Shown here: piece by piece, positions 13,301-23,442 of the stretch
Layout of the letters: each line of letters starts with the position of its first letter
Position numbering within the stretch: position 1 is the first letter of the stretch
Source of the DNA: Chaetoceros tenuissimus
Taxonomy: Eukaryota; Bacillariophyta; Thalassiosirophyceae; Chaetocerotales; Chaetocerotaceae
Assembly (NCBI GenBank): GCA_021927905.1
Contig: BLLK01000019.1
Coordinates: forward strand, 992,001-1,056,000
Length of the DNA stretch: 64,000 nucleotides
Direction: 5' to 3'
Notes under the pieces: model-generated
Databases searched by the model: none
Told to the model about the DNA's origin: nothing
What the model saw: only the letters and a program-made list of their open reading frames with translations
Program-made: the position numbers and the translations under genes

Positions 13301-13927
13301 TACTGTATGCGTAGCATTTCCACCAACAAACGACCCTTCCATTTCGACTTTTAACAGTGATGCATATTCCTGAGCTTCAATTGCTCTATGTCGCAATAAA
13401 TTTAATCTTTCAATCTCAGGATCCATTTCAGGCATGGAAGATGCAAAAGTCGCTGCACTTGCAGTTCCGGTTGCCCGTTCATGTATTTCACGTAGTTGAC
13501 TTTCATTCACCTGAGATGAGATTTCAGAAGCGCGTGGCATAATTTCAAACAAAACTTCCATAGCTCGTTCTCCTTCACCAAGAGTATCAAATAAGCCAGA
13601 TTGAATACTCATATCATCTCCTCTTTTACAAGCCGATACGATTCCCGACGCCAATGAAAATGTATCCAAAGGAGAAGGAATCGTGGAACTGAGGTTGTAC
13701 AACCATGCTGCTGTAGAGTCATCTTTACTCTCTTTTGTTTCTTCTACCAGTACCACTTCTTCCTCTACTTTATTGGATTCTGCATATTGAATGGCAAGAT
13801 TTCTTAAAGCGTTGGCAAAATCATTACATGCGTGAGTCAGATCGTCTGTTGCAAGGAAACTTCTTTTTCGATTAGAATTTTCATCCCGAGCTCGATCTCT
13901 TTCAATCGAAATAAGTAAATCTTCCAT
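7394..13927 (-). CDS. ASCC3: Activating signal cointegrator complex helicase ASCC3 (Slh1)
   Basis: Four exons: 13927-9205, 9135-9105 (31 nt), 9023-8184 and 8117-7394, with introns of 69, 81 and 66 bp. All phases agree and give 2105 residues. It is a Ski2-like helicase with two cassettes: CAPTGAGKT near residue 365 and DEVH near 498, then a second GAPTGSGKT near 1247 and DEIH near 1359. Each cassette is followed by a Sec63 domain; the last is at about 1790-2090. The phrases TGDMQLS, KGTEVYNAEKG and KGTEYFDGKESRYVDYP fit ASCC3/Slh1 better than the spliceosomal paralogue Brr2. ASCC3 unwinds alkylated DNA and splits collided ribosomes. The short second exon carries the conserved ATLAWGVNLP motif. 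The second cassette keeps both Walker motifs, so it may be active. Confidence 0.93.
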
Positions 13928-14492
13928 CCTTTAGGTTCTATTTTATCTTTCAAGTGTTTATAAGGTGTGCTTTATGGAAAGAAGTCAGTCTTCTTATGTG
14001 TTTCAATAGAAAAATGAAGAAAAGATCAAAAATGAAAGTCAGTGATGTTCATGGCTAGATGCCCTGTCGGACTAGGTAGTTCAGCCATACAATGACGTTG
14101 TATTAATCTTCCAAAGTAAGATACCTTACTTTTCTATCAACATGTAATCTTACATGCATTTGGAATTCTAGAGATTGAAATTATGATGAATCTATTTTAC
14201 ATTACATATCTATAAGGATGGGTGCTTTCTACAATTTGAACCAGGAAGTCACCTTTATCGACTTTCCTAATATTGGCTCGTAAGTTGTCCTTCAAGTCTG
14301 TGAAGAATCCATTTATTTATTGATTGGTATCAAACATTGCACCAAAGGATGCATTACACGGCATAGATTCGACCAAGTTTGGCATAACGAATTAAGTGGA
14401 ATCTGGTGGTCGAATAGATATATGGTCAGAGTGTTAGTACTATAGTATAAGCTACTATAATGTTGTTTTAATTTGATTACAAAGATTTTGAA
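13928..14492. other. Intergenic spacer with a duplicated 3'-end segment
   Basis: Lies between the 5' end of ASCC3 and the stop codon of the nucleotidase-carrier gene on the same strand. Roughly 300 bp (14046-14345) copy the 3' end and downstream flank of the gene at 20242-21029 (separate entry). The remaining AT-rich sequence contains no ORF I would call. Confidence 0.6.
14046..14345 (-). pseudogene. Duplicated 3' end of the DUF2358-like gene
   Basis: This segment aligns over about 300 bp with 19962-20270. The match includes the last codons and stop of the gene at 20242-21029 (minus-strand GCAATGTTTGATACCAATC then TAA) and its 3' UTR. Shared blocks such as CATTACATATCTATAAGGAT and CAATTTGAACCAGGAAGTCA are essentially identical. 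The coding match stops after the last eight codons, so only the tail of a former gene copy remains. It could be a relic of a tandem duplication or a transposed 3' UTR. Confidence 0.75.
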
Positions 14493-17400
14493 CTAAGAAA
14501 CGAGTTTATCTTTCAACACATCCACGATAAACTCCATGGTAAAAAACAAACAGAAGCTTCGAATACACGTCTGTGCAAGCTTGTACTCAATTCCAGAGAA
14601 GAATCTCTCGTACAAACAAGCCATCTTACATGTAGCAATCGCTTGAAGCCCAAGACTCACTTCACTCATAGCTGCACGTGGTGAAACTTGCCAACTTATC
14701 CTTGTCTTTTGGATTGGGTACGTGGTGATCGTGGCTATGATAGATGCAATTGTACCAGCGCTTCCAGCAGAAACATATCCTGCACTTTTCACAACACAAT
14801 GTTGCAGTATGATCTCATACGTTATTTGTCGTAAGATTGGATAAATGCACAGTATTAAATTGAATGGTAAGCTGTCGAAGAATCCATATACACCCCGAAC
14901 TTCATATAGCTCCCTCGCAGAATCGGTAATTGAAGAACCCTCGTTATCCAATGCTTGCTGCCAGGTAATCATCACCCATAATGGAGTAGTAACAACTGAG
15001 TTTGAAAACGCAGCCACAAAGGATCGTGCCCAGACGGGGTACTGAACTAGGTACGTCGAACCATAGACCATAAAATATATTCCTTCTGTCAGTGAGGTAG
15101 CAAGAAGACCTAGCCATACTCCGTGAAATAACTTCCAACTTATCTTCGCTGTTGATCGTGACATGACAGCCTTCTTGACAAAGAGAGCATAAAGTGGGTA
15201 TGTCAACAGATAGCTAATAGCTCCGCCTATAAACCCTGCTATGCCATAAATGCTTGATAACTTGATTCTCCTCGTCGATAGTTGATGCTCGCTGACCAAA
15301 AACGACCGCGAAAATTGTGATGCCGTATTATAAGTGAGGTCTGTATGTGACTCTCTATAAAAAGATACAGCTTCGGCTATTGTTGCTTTGGACACGGACA
15401 CAACTGTTGCTTCTTCTGTGAGATCTCCATACCCATCTCCACCCGCGGCAAGCCAATCTGTTACCACCACCATGTATGTTTTGTTACTTTCAAATGCTTT
15501 CGTACATGATGCCCGATTAGAAGCAAAATCACGGTGACTTCTGTTATCGTCGAGACAAATGCTTTCTCGAATCAACTGGTAATCCTCTGTGAAATTATAC
15601 CGTAACCCAGAAACTTGAAGGAACCCACCACCACGAGTACTGGCTGTTTTGGTGGATAAACCGTGTTGAAGAAATTTGACAATCTTATCACCTGTGACAC
15701 GGAGGACAACAAGCTTATTCGGCCATGGTAGGATATCGTCGAATACTTGTTCGTCTGCATCAAAACAACTTCGTACTGTTCCTGACTCTAAGAGTGCGAT
15801 TACATTTCCTTGATTTTGCTTCACATCGTTGCCATTAAAGCAGCGGTCACTTTCCACACAGAATCTCATGGAGTCTGTTATGATTTGGCCCAGTATACAA
15901 TCACCAAGCCTACAGGACTCGCCACATTCGAGAATTTCGTTGTCACCCTCATTTCCAATAATTTCAATCCTTCTCTCCTTGGACCTTTGCTTCTGAAAGG
16001 AACTATCAATAACTTTCTTCCTCCTCACTAGATTTGTAACATTGCCATCATCGTCTGGGTACACACCATGAACTTCATCCAACGGCAAGATTTCTGACTG
16101 AGCGTTTGTTAACGAGTTCGTTGTAATATTCCACACTAGTCGAAGTAGACCCACATGTCGTCCATAAGCATTTGTGTGCAAAAGTAGAGGTACTCTTTCC
16201 GCGATAGGTATAGAATCGGATTGATTAATAGGCACGAATATGTGCGAGTGACCTCCCAGGATGGCATCAATTCTTGGCATGTCAGTACTGAGAGAAGCAA
16301 GTCTTTCCACAAGCTCAGTGTCTATGTCAATTCCTGCATGAGACAATATGATCCGACGATCACATGATAGCGGTAAGTTTTTCAATGTTTCAAAGACAGA
16401 GGTGATCTCAGGGGTCACTGCAAGATTTCTTACAAAGGGATATACCTCACGGGCAGTTACCCCCACGATACACAAATAACGATTGTTCTTGCCGATTGGG
16501 ATCATGATATGTGGCTTGATACCCAAGGCTTCTGCTTCAGGACCTTTCACATTTGAGGCAATCATTGGGAATTGAAGCATGGCTCTCAGTTTGTGCAGAG
16601 CATCGGGACCATAATCAGGCTCGTGGTTACCAAGAACCATCGCATTGTATTGTAGTAAATTCATTGTGTCTGCAATTAGCTCCATCATGTCCGATCTACG
16701 TCCTTCTCCCAATCCAAAAAATGCATCACCAGAGTCGAGTAAAACAACATTCTTGTCCACCGACCGTATCGTTTTCAACACATGTGATAAATAAGGTGCC
16801 CCATAACTACTGGTGCATTTCGTAGTCGCAGCTCTACTTTCTTGACACGATGACGGAAAGAAATTACCATGTATGTCTCCCGTAAGTACCAAAACTAACG
16901 ACTCGGTGCCATCGTCATCATTGGCATGATGCAACGCTTCATTCCTTTGGGATGCTTTGAGCCGAAACATTTCCCATAGTTGATTGTGCTTGTGAAGAAT
17001 CCTATTAACAGTGCAATTGTAAGAACCTGCCTGGTAGAAACGAACTTCATCATCGCCTGGAGCCCTAGCTAGGCACGATCCGTCCTCAAACTCTAATTCC
17101 TTCGACAAGAAGTATTTGCTATAACACTCTTCACAATTCAACCCTTCCCAAAGCAAATCACAGGCTTCAGAATCAATGCCCAACTTTTGTTGTAGCAACA
17201 GTACTGGAAGATTCAGATGCGCAAACCTATTCAAAATCGTTTTGAGTTTTTCTGTCATTTTTTTGTCCAAGTCTTCAAAGTAACTATTATCATGGTTTGC
17301 TCTCTTTTCCGAGGAAGGTAGATGTATCACTAAAGCATCGATCATGCTAGGTTTTTGTATGTTCGGCGACCCCGAGCACTCAGTCCATCCCCAATATGGT

Positions 17401-18400
17401 TGATACGCGTTGAGCATGACTCTATTATGAAATAGAGAGTTTGATGCATGGATGAGATTACGAATACCCTCAGCAGAACCTGGGTACCAGCATTGCAAAC
17501 CATGAACTTGCTTTATATTACGAACTGAGGGAGCGTCAATCAAATACTGGGCTAACTTTTTCCCTGGTACTGAATCATAGTTGCACGAGCATCTAGTAGG
17601 AGGTGTAAAAGACGACAAAAAGCGAATGTCAGATCTTACACTCATCAATCACCGCTTTGATTAACAATCAAAGTTAAAAAACACATTTCTTACCCATTGG
17701 TCACATTGTACAGATCGTGAAATCCAAATTTTTTTTTGAACCTCTTTTGAATTTTCAAACATGAAGTCCCAATTGGGTTATCTTTGATGTGATAGTTTCT
17801 GTGTACAGATTGAGCGTCATTGGGATAGTAAGCTCGACAATCAACCACGTCATCACCACTGGGCATCGGTGCTTCTGGTTCGAACTTTGATCCAATCAAA
17901 TAAGAAACCCTAGGCCCTCTCTCGTACCAGCCTTCCCCTTCTTCAGGCCATCCCAAGAACATGACATTGGGTGCTTGCATCGATGCGTGTACAAATGATG
18001 CAGGTATGTAGTTCATACTATTTGGATCAACTGGCGTAAATCTGTCGGGTAAGTGCCTTTCGTCATAGCGGAGCAAGACACCTTTGCTGCGCAACATTTG
18101 ATTTGCCATATTTGCAGTCGGCGAAGGATCCTGAAGAGATCCAAAAGCATCTGAATTGTTCTTGCTGTTGATTGCTAAGTCTTCTCTTGTTTGGAGAAGT
18201 ATCATGTTTTCGATATGCCACTTCGAATATTCTATTTGGAGAATTATATTGTTTCCGAGGATTAAGAGGAAGCCAAAAATCAAAACCGCCGACAGCCAAC
18301 TCCATGATCGTCCCGAAACAGAAGATTTTCTAAGCCTTTTAATGCTCCGACCTGGTTGCTTTGTATTTTTGGTGGGACATATCGATTTTCTCTTTATCAT
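14493..18400 (-). CDS. 5'-nucleotidase fused to a carrier-family domain, membrane-anchored
   Basis: Two exons, 18400-17694 and 17640-14493 (53-bp intron, GTAAGA donor), in phase and giving 1284 residues. Order: a basic N-terminus and one TM segment at about 31-53; an unrecognised region at about 60-480 with many Cys; a calcineurin-like metallophosphatase at about 485-700 (GDIHGNFFP near 489, DSGDAFFG near 538, GNHEPDYG near 571, GGHSHIF near 696); a 5'-nucleotidase C-terminal domain at about 800-1000; and a hydrophobic carrier-like region at about 1033-1284 with TYPLYALF, TTPLWVM and TYPIQKTR. The TTPLWV phrase is typical of peroxisomal ATP/NAD carriers. 5'-nucleotidases hydrolyse nucleoside monophosphates. 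Joining one to a carrier suggests coupled hydrolysis and transport, which is inference. The Px(D/E)xx(K/R) carrier signature is degenerate. Confidence 0.8.
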
Positions 18401-18628
18401 GGTAAGATCTGTTGCAAATATCTAAAAGGTGTGAGGACTATGGTGGTGGTCCTTTTTGTATTCATTTAATGGTTTTCGACAAGCTGCGACAACCGTTGCC
18501 GTGGTGAGAGCCAGTGTTCGTTGAGATTTTGATTGTATTTGCAATGAGTAGGAAGGATACTGTGCATGTACGGTGTTGAAATTTTGTAGGGACCATGCGT
18601 TGTAGATTTAACCCCACACCGTATTCGC

Positions 18629-19784
18629 TCAGGAAATCCCGATTTCAATTTCCGGGTCCGGCAAAATTTTGTTAGCAGAACCACCCATTTATCAGGATTT
18701 CCTGTCAACTCTTTTTGTGCGAGTCAAATAGACATATTTTACTTAACATAGACGCCTATCAATGGTCAATACTTTGTCTCTAATGAGTTCACTGTGACAT
18801 GGTATGGTGGCATAGATGGATTTCTTTCGATGGTCGAGATAGGTGCACGTAACTGGGTCACCCTAGAAATCAGGAAATCCTGTTAGAATTTCTCGTAGAA
18901 AATCATACTGAGCAAGTACGGGGATTCAAAAGGAAAGGAAATTGCAAAACACATGCTCTCCTCATCAAAAAAGAATACAAAAACACACACGAGGAGCACT
19001 CAAAGTGCTATTTAATACAGCATATATTATCTTTAGCTTAAAAGTATGTGAATCATCAAAGGCATAACTAGGATTGTACTATAACATGCATTTCTACGTT
19101 GCTTTCATCTATTCATCGTGATTCTACCTTTGTTGCAAAACACCATATTGAAACAAGCTTATACCTATTGGTTTTCAATCATCAATGTTCAAAATGATGA
19201 CATCTCCTACTACCCAAGACACTTACTCAAAGATTTCATGTATATGTAAATGTATGGTTGCATTCATATGGCATACTAGACTCCAAAGGTAACACTTCGG
19301 ATCTCATGGAATTTATCATGTCGAGAAGGACATTCTGGCCAGTAAAAAACGGTTATAAGTATAAAAACCCGTTTTTGTTAATGATGTGATAAATAAGATC
19401 CTAAATTTATTTACTGCGAATGGTAGATTGTGAAAATGTGTTGATTAATATAAATAGTTTTTCTTGGAATACTTGAAATAGATACCTCTCTTTAGTAATA
19501 TGTGTAAATAGTAATTTAGTAGATTATCAGGATTTCCTGTCAGATCGCAAATTCTGACAGGAAATCCTGATTCGGGACCGATTTTTGATCAGGAAATCCT
19601 GATATGGGACCCATTTTTTTGTGCAACACTTTTCTATGTAATAAATTGGATTTTTCAATGAATCCATACATTCATGTCATAAACAAATGTATTGGTTGTG
19701 ACCGGGCAAAATAAAAAAGGGGTGTCGTCGTGATAAAATTTGATGAAATTTCATGCACAAAAAGAAGATCAGGATTTCCTGATC
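18629..19784. repeat. Dispersed palindromic motif ATCAGGAAATCCTGAT, seven copies
   Basis: Copies, exact or with few changes, are at 18629-18643, 18691-18706, 18869-18885, 19526-19543, 19554-19571, 19588-19603 and 19767-19784. The 16-mer is its own reverse complement apart from the central AA/TT, so it appears in both orientations. Several copies are followed by GGGACC or its variants, and two lie next to a run of T before GTGC. The density (seven in about 1.2 kb) is far above chance. It may be the remains of a small inverted-repeat element, a protein-binding array or a hairpin-forming repeat. Confidence 0.8.
19526..19571. repeat. Perfect 18-bp inverted repeat with 10-nt loop
   Basis: Arms 19526-19543 and 19554-19571 are exact reverse complements, with loop ATCGCAAATT. 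Both arms are copies of the local palindromic motif. On either strand an RNA would fold into a strong hairpin. Confidence 0.85.
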
Positions 19785-19912
19785 AAAAATAGGTTATGTG
19801 GGGTTAATGTATTTGATAGGGTTTGTGTTTATGTTTTTATCACTTTTCTCAATCCCCAAGGGAGTAATGTGTGGGATGGTTTCTCGTAGAAACTGCCGTA
19901 GGCCGAGGTGTT

Positions 19913-19935
19913 CAGGTTGCATCTGATGCAACCTG
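19913..19935. repeat. 23-bp palindrome around GGTTGCATC
   Basis: CAGGTTGCATC, a central T, then GATGCAACCTG: a perfect odd palindrome, about 300 bp downstream of the stop of the minus-strand gene at 20242. It could be a 3'-processing or protein-binding site; nothing else identifies it. Confidence 0.7.
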
Positions 19936-20241
19936 CTTGAGACTGTGCAATCGGCTGGGCTGATTTCATGGTGATGCCGTATCGGACCAGGTATTTGAGC
20001 TTTACAATGACGTTGCATTAAAATCTGCCAAGGTAAGATCTTTTCTACCAACTTACTCGTACTTAATATTGATATACATTTCGATCTCTAGGTATAATGA
20101 TTGAAATTATGACGAATCTATTTTACATTACATATCTATAAGGATGAGTGCTTTCTACAATTTGAACCAGGAAGTCACCTCCTTCGACTTTCCTACTTTT
20201 GAACCTAAGTTGTCCTTCAAGTACATGAAGCATCCATTTAT

Positions 20242-21029
20242 TTATTGATTGGTATCAAACATTGCACCAACACCTACCCCAACAGGAATCCTTTGTCCAT
20301 AAGGATTCATAAGTTCTTCCCTCAAAGCAGTAAGAACATCATAGGGAGGCTCAATAGGGATATTATTAATCAACATTCTCTCTACACGATGTTCCACAAT
20401 CTTGCCACTCTTGGAATCCATTTTATATATGCTGATTCCGTCAACATAGAGTGCATTTCTTCTGTTTCCAACTACCTTGGGAACAATTACTGCATTCCAC
20501 GACATACGGATTGATTGACGAGCAAAGTCGTACACCATGCGAGATTGCACATAAGATTCTTCCTTTGAGTAGAGGAATCTAATGAGAGTTTGAAAGAAGC
20601 TGAATGAATTTTTGTAACTCTTGAGACCCCTCAGTTGAACCCCAGAAGGATCAACAACCCTTATGTCATCATGATAAATTGAGAAATCTATAGGGAGAGT
20701 ATGGTGAGCGGTATTTGCCTTGGGTAAACATATACAAAAGTCAAGCTTTCTCCTTTCTTACCTGGAGTTTTGTGAAGCATATTTGGATAATCTTTTCGAA
20801 GGGTATCCATTGCCTTTCCAAGATTAAGCTCGAATTCTCTTCTTTCATCTGCCATATCTTGAAGGAAAGGAGGGAGAGATCCACTCTCCACGGTTGTCTC
20901 CTTAACTTCATCCAAAACTGCTGAGTTTAGGGAAAGACTCTTTCTCTGACTCATCCCAGAGGTAGAGAAGGCTTGCACAGAGCCCAAGAGTGCAGCGATA
21001 GCTGCCATGAAGCATAGTCGAGTAATCAT
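20242..21029 (-). CDS. Plastid-targeted DUF2358-like protein
   Basis: Two exons, 21029-20762 and 20687-20242, joined across a 74-bp intron (GTAAG donor, CTATAG acceptor), give 237 residues. The N-terminus is a signal peptide ending SVQAF-ST, the kind of Ala-Phe site found in diatom plastid presequences. The mature part has an SnoaL/NTF2-like look: residues about 90-115 (FSIYHDDIRVVDPSGVQLRGLKSYK) and the middle (RMSWNAVIVPKVVG, YKMDSKSGKIVEHRVER) match the pattern of DUF2358 proteins of plastids and cyanobacteria. Its biochemical role is unknown. A remnant of its 3' end sits at 14046-14345. Confidence 0.75.
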
Positions 21030-21517
21030 CCTGGTAAATACTGTAGATTGGTTTTAGTACAACTGATGCAAGGAAAGCTATGAGGGAGACTCTGGAGCTT
21101 AGACGGAGTGGAAGAGGAGATGCACCACTTGCGTACTTTGAAATAGGCACGTAGAGAACCAGTAGTAGTGATGTACGACGGATGGTAAAAAGCGTTCGTC
21201 AGTGGTTGTCAGTTTACAGTTGGTATGAAAATGCAATTTTGAGTTTTGAGAGGCAAAATGGCAAATGATTGGCTACCAAATTCCTCCGGGTTTACGAAAA
21301 GAGAGAGAGAGAGAGAGAGAGAAGGCCATACTCGGGACTTGACACGTACGTATGTACTACGTATTATCAGACTACGCCATGCTCTATTGCTTATGAAGCA
21401 TTCTCAACATCAAAAACGGAACAAATCATAAGTAATAAATACCGTGAAGAATCATACTCGTAGTTCATTGCGATTATCTTCATCATTTTTACTTTATCAA
21501 CAACTTTTCAATCTAAA
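21030..21517. other. Divergent promoter region with GA microsatellite
   Basis: Lies head-to-head between the DUF2358-like gene and the first receptor-like gene. It holds a (GA)11 run at 21301-21322. No gene is seen. Confidence 0.5.
21301..21322 (+). repeat. (GA)11 microsatellite
   Basis: Eleven uninterrupted GA units. A GAGA tract close to a promoter may influence chromatin, but that is conjecture. Confidence 0.95.
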
Positions 21518-22799
21518 ATGACTGCGAAACAAGTCATTGCAGCGAGTATTGTAAAATGCATCCTTTCAGCACTCTCACTTACTGCATCCTCGACCATAGT
21601 TCACATGATCAGGATGTCTCCAAGAGGTCTTAAATCTTCCTACAGTCGAATCATATTTGGAATTAGTGTGGGAGACATCATCAAGTCATGTGGTATAATT
21701 GTTGGAACTTTTGCAGTTCCTAGAGGTACACCAGAAAGTCCCATGGCTTTTGGAACAATTACAACCTGTAGTTACGCTGGGTTTCTATTGGTTTCTGGTG
21801 TTCTCACTACAGTGTTGTATTTAGTTTTTCTCATATACTACTTCTGGCGAAGGGTAAAACACCGAATTTCACCACAAAAGTTTGCCAAAAAGGAGGAAAA
21901 GTATCTTCACGCTTTGGTATGGATTATAGCGTCAGTTCTTCCCACTGTATTGGTCATACAGAAAGCAATCAATCCAGTCAAATATGGTAGTGCCTGCATC
22001 ATTTCGTCTTCACCATTCGGATGTGGAAGGGAAGAGGAAGAGCTCTATGTAGAATGTACACGTGGGAAGTCAGCACCTGAGCTTGCGCAAGCCTTAGGAG
22101 CTATGCTTGGATTATCTCTATTATGTCTATTACTATTGCTTGGATCCATCACATTTCATGTATACTCCATCGAGAAGACTCTTACTCCCGTTACAACTTC
22201 TCCTAGCGCAAACAACAACGAGGCACAGGAATACAGCCCCAGTAATAATGAAGTAGAAGACTTGCGTGAACAAGGCTCCAACGCGCCTCCAAATGAAAAT
22301 ACCAATGATGCGAATCAAAGGAAGAAAAAATCTTTGACAAGAAGTTCTCTTTATCAATCAATTCTCTACATCATGGCATTTGTCATTACCTTTGCTGCTC
22401 CATTTTCTTTTTTGGCAAATTCAAAGATTTTGGACAAGAATTTTGAAGTCGTCATGTGGCTTGCCTCCGATATTTGGGATCTTTTTGATACTTATCTACA
22501 CGAGACCAAAAATTAAAGTACTTTCTGAAATGTTTCCAGAATCTTCTTGGTTACTTTGTTTTTCGGTGGTAGTGACCTCTGGAGGAGAAGTTCCACCTGC
22601 AAGTGAGTTGAATCGTCCAGCAGCTCAGAATCTCCCTCCAAGATCGGAGAGTGTTCCTGAAAGTAGAGAGCGAAGTGTATCTTTTTCCTCTGAAAGTGCA
22701 AGCACTAATGGAGTATATTATGAAGGGTTGAGACGATCAATGCTTGCAGTTTCACGCGCTGATGGGTGGTTTGCTGAGATTCAAGATGGTGATAACTGA
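21518..22799 (+). pseudogene. Seven-TM receptor-like protein, copy A, frameshifted
   Basis: From ATG 21518 the frame encodes six TM segments and then stops at 22516 after 332 residues. The sequence of TM7 and the cytoplasmic tail continues in another frame to 22799. Aligned with its neighbour at 23443-24786, the DNA shows a net loss of about 11 nt near 22468-22476, just before TM7 (FGIFLILIYTRPKIKVLSE). The family pattern (GLKSSYSRIIFGISVGDI, GTITTCSYAGFL, a long third cytoplasmic loop rich in Asn and Glu) resembles rhodopsin/cAMP-receptor-like 7TM proteins of diatoms. Either copy A is a pseudogene or it makes a protein lacking TM7. Ligand unknown. Confidence 0.65.
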
Positions 22800-22974
22800 A
22801 GGATTTGGAGATAATTTTTGAGTTTGTGAGAATATTGTAGATGTAGAATATGTCATTTTTAAATAAAAAAGTGAATTCACGCTTCCTTCTTTATAAAAAT
22901 TCTTTACATCAACAACATCTTATCTATCCTTTAGCAATGAGCATATTCATATATAGCCTCGGTAAACTTATGCC

Positions 22975-23397
22975 TTAACATTTCTCTTCTATTGAGTTCA
23001 AGTTTAACTTGAACCCAAAGGTAGCGCCGCGATCAATAGTGATAAATTCGATTCTTTCACTTCCCTCAAAGATGAAAAGGAAGTGAAGGCTTCTCTCAAC
23101 GTTGAAGTCAAGAACTACTGTATTACGCATAAAAGGCCTAATATTGAACATATTTCTGTCAAAAAGAGACAAAGGGTGTCACCAAGTTAGGAACAATGCG
23201 AACCACAGGCACCACGAAGTCTGCATCTCCAAACTCCAAACTCCTCCAAAACACATGTGCAATGTGAATGTCGAAATGTCTTCACAATCAAAAAAGCTAA
23301 GCATCGAAACGGTAAAGTCAAAATCAACTTTGGTTCTGGGGTTCAACGACACGAGAACAAAAACATCTGCTCCATAGCGGCTCTTCTTCATCATCAT
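22975..23397 (-). CDS. Small two-exon hypothetical protein between the receptor genes
   Basis: Model: exon 23397-23216, intron 23215-23156 (60 bp; weak GTGGTG donor, CTAAC branch site, strong pyrimidine tract and CAG acceptor), exon 23155-22975, giving 120 residues. The product alternates hydrophobic and polar residues as in a beta-sandwich (VFVLVSLNPRTKVDFDFTVSM, then VVLDFNVERSLHFLFIFEG). I do not recognise it; a galectin-like fold is a guess. It lies on the strand opposite to both receptor genes. Upstream in-frame Met at 23460 would overlap the next gene, so I prefer the MMM at 23397. Confidence 0.4.
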
Positions 23398-23442
23398 ACT
23401 ACTGGATATCAGGACTAGATAAACGCTGCTCAAATCGTAATC

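Larger units (their letters stand above)
18401..20241. other. Gene-poor region with palindromic repeats
   Basis: About 1.8 kb without a supported gene, between the 5' end of the nucleotidase-carrier gene and the 3' end of the DUF2358-like gene. It contains seven copies of a near-palindromic motif with core CAGGAAATCC (separate entries) and a 23-bp palindrome at 19913-19935. The AT content is high and short ORFs here look like noise. Confidence 0.6.

Noticed and set aside
19794-20051. 85-codon minus-strand ORF in the gene-poor region
   Set aside because: It spans the 23-bp palindrome and duplicated flank and has no protein-like composition.
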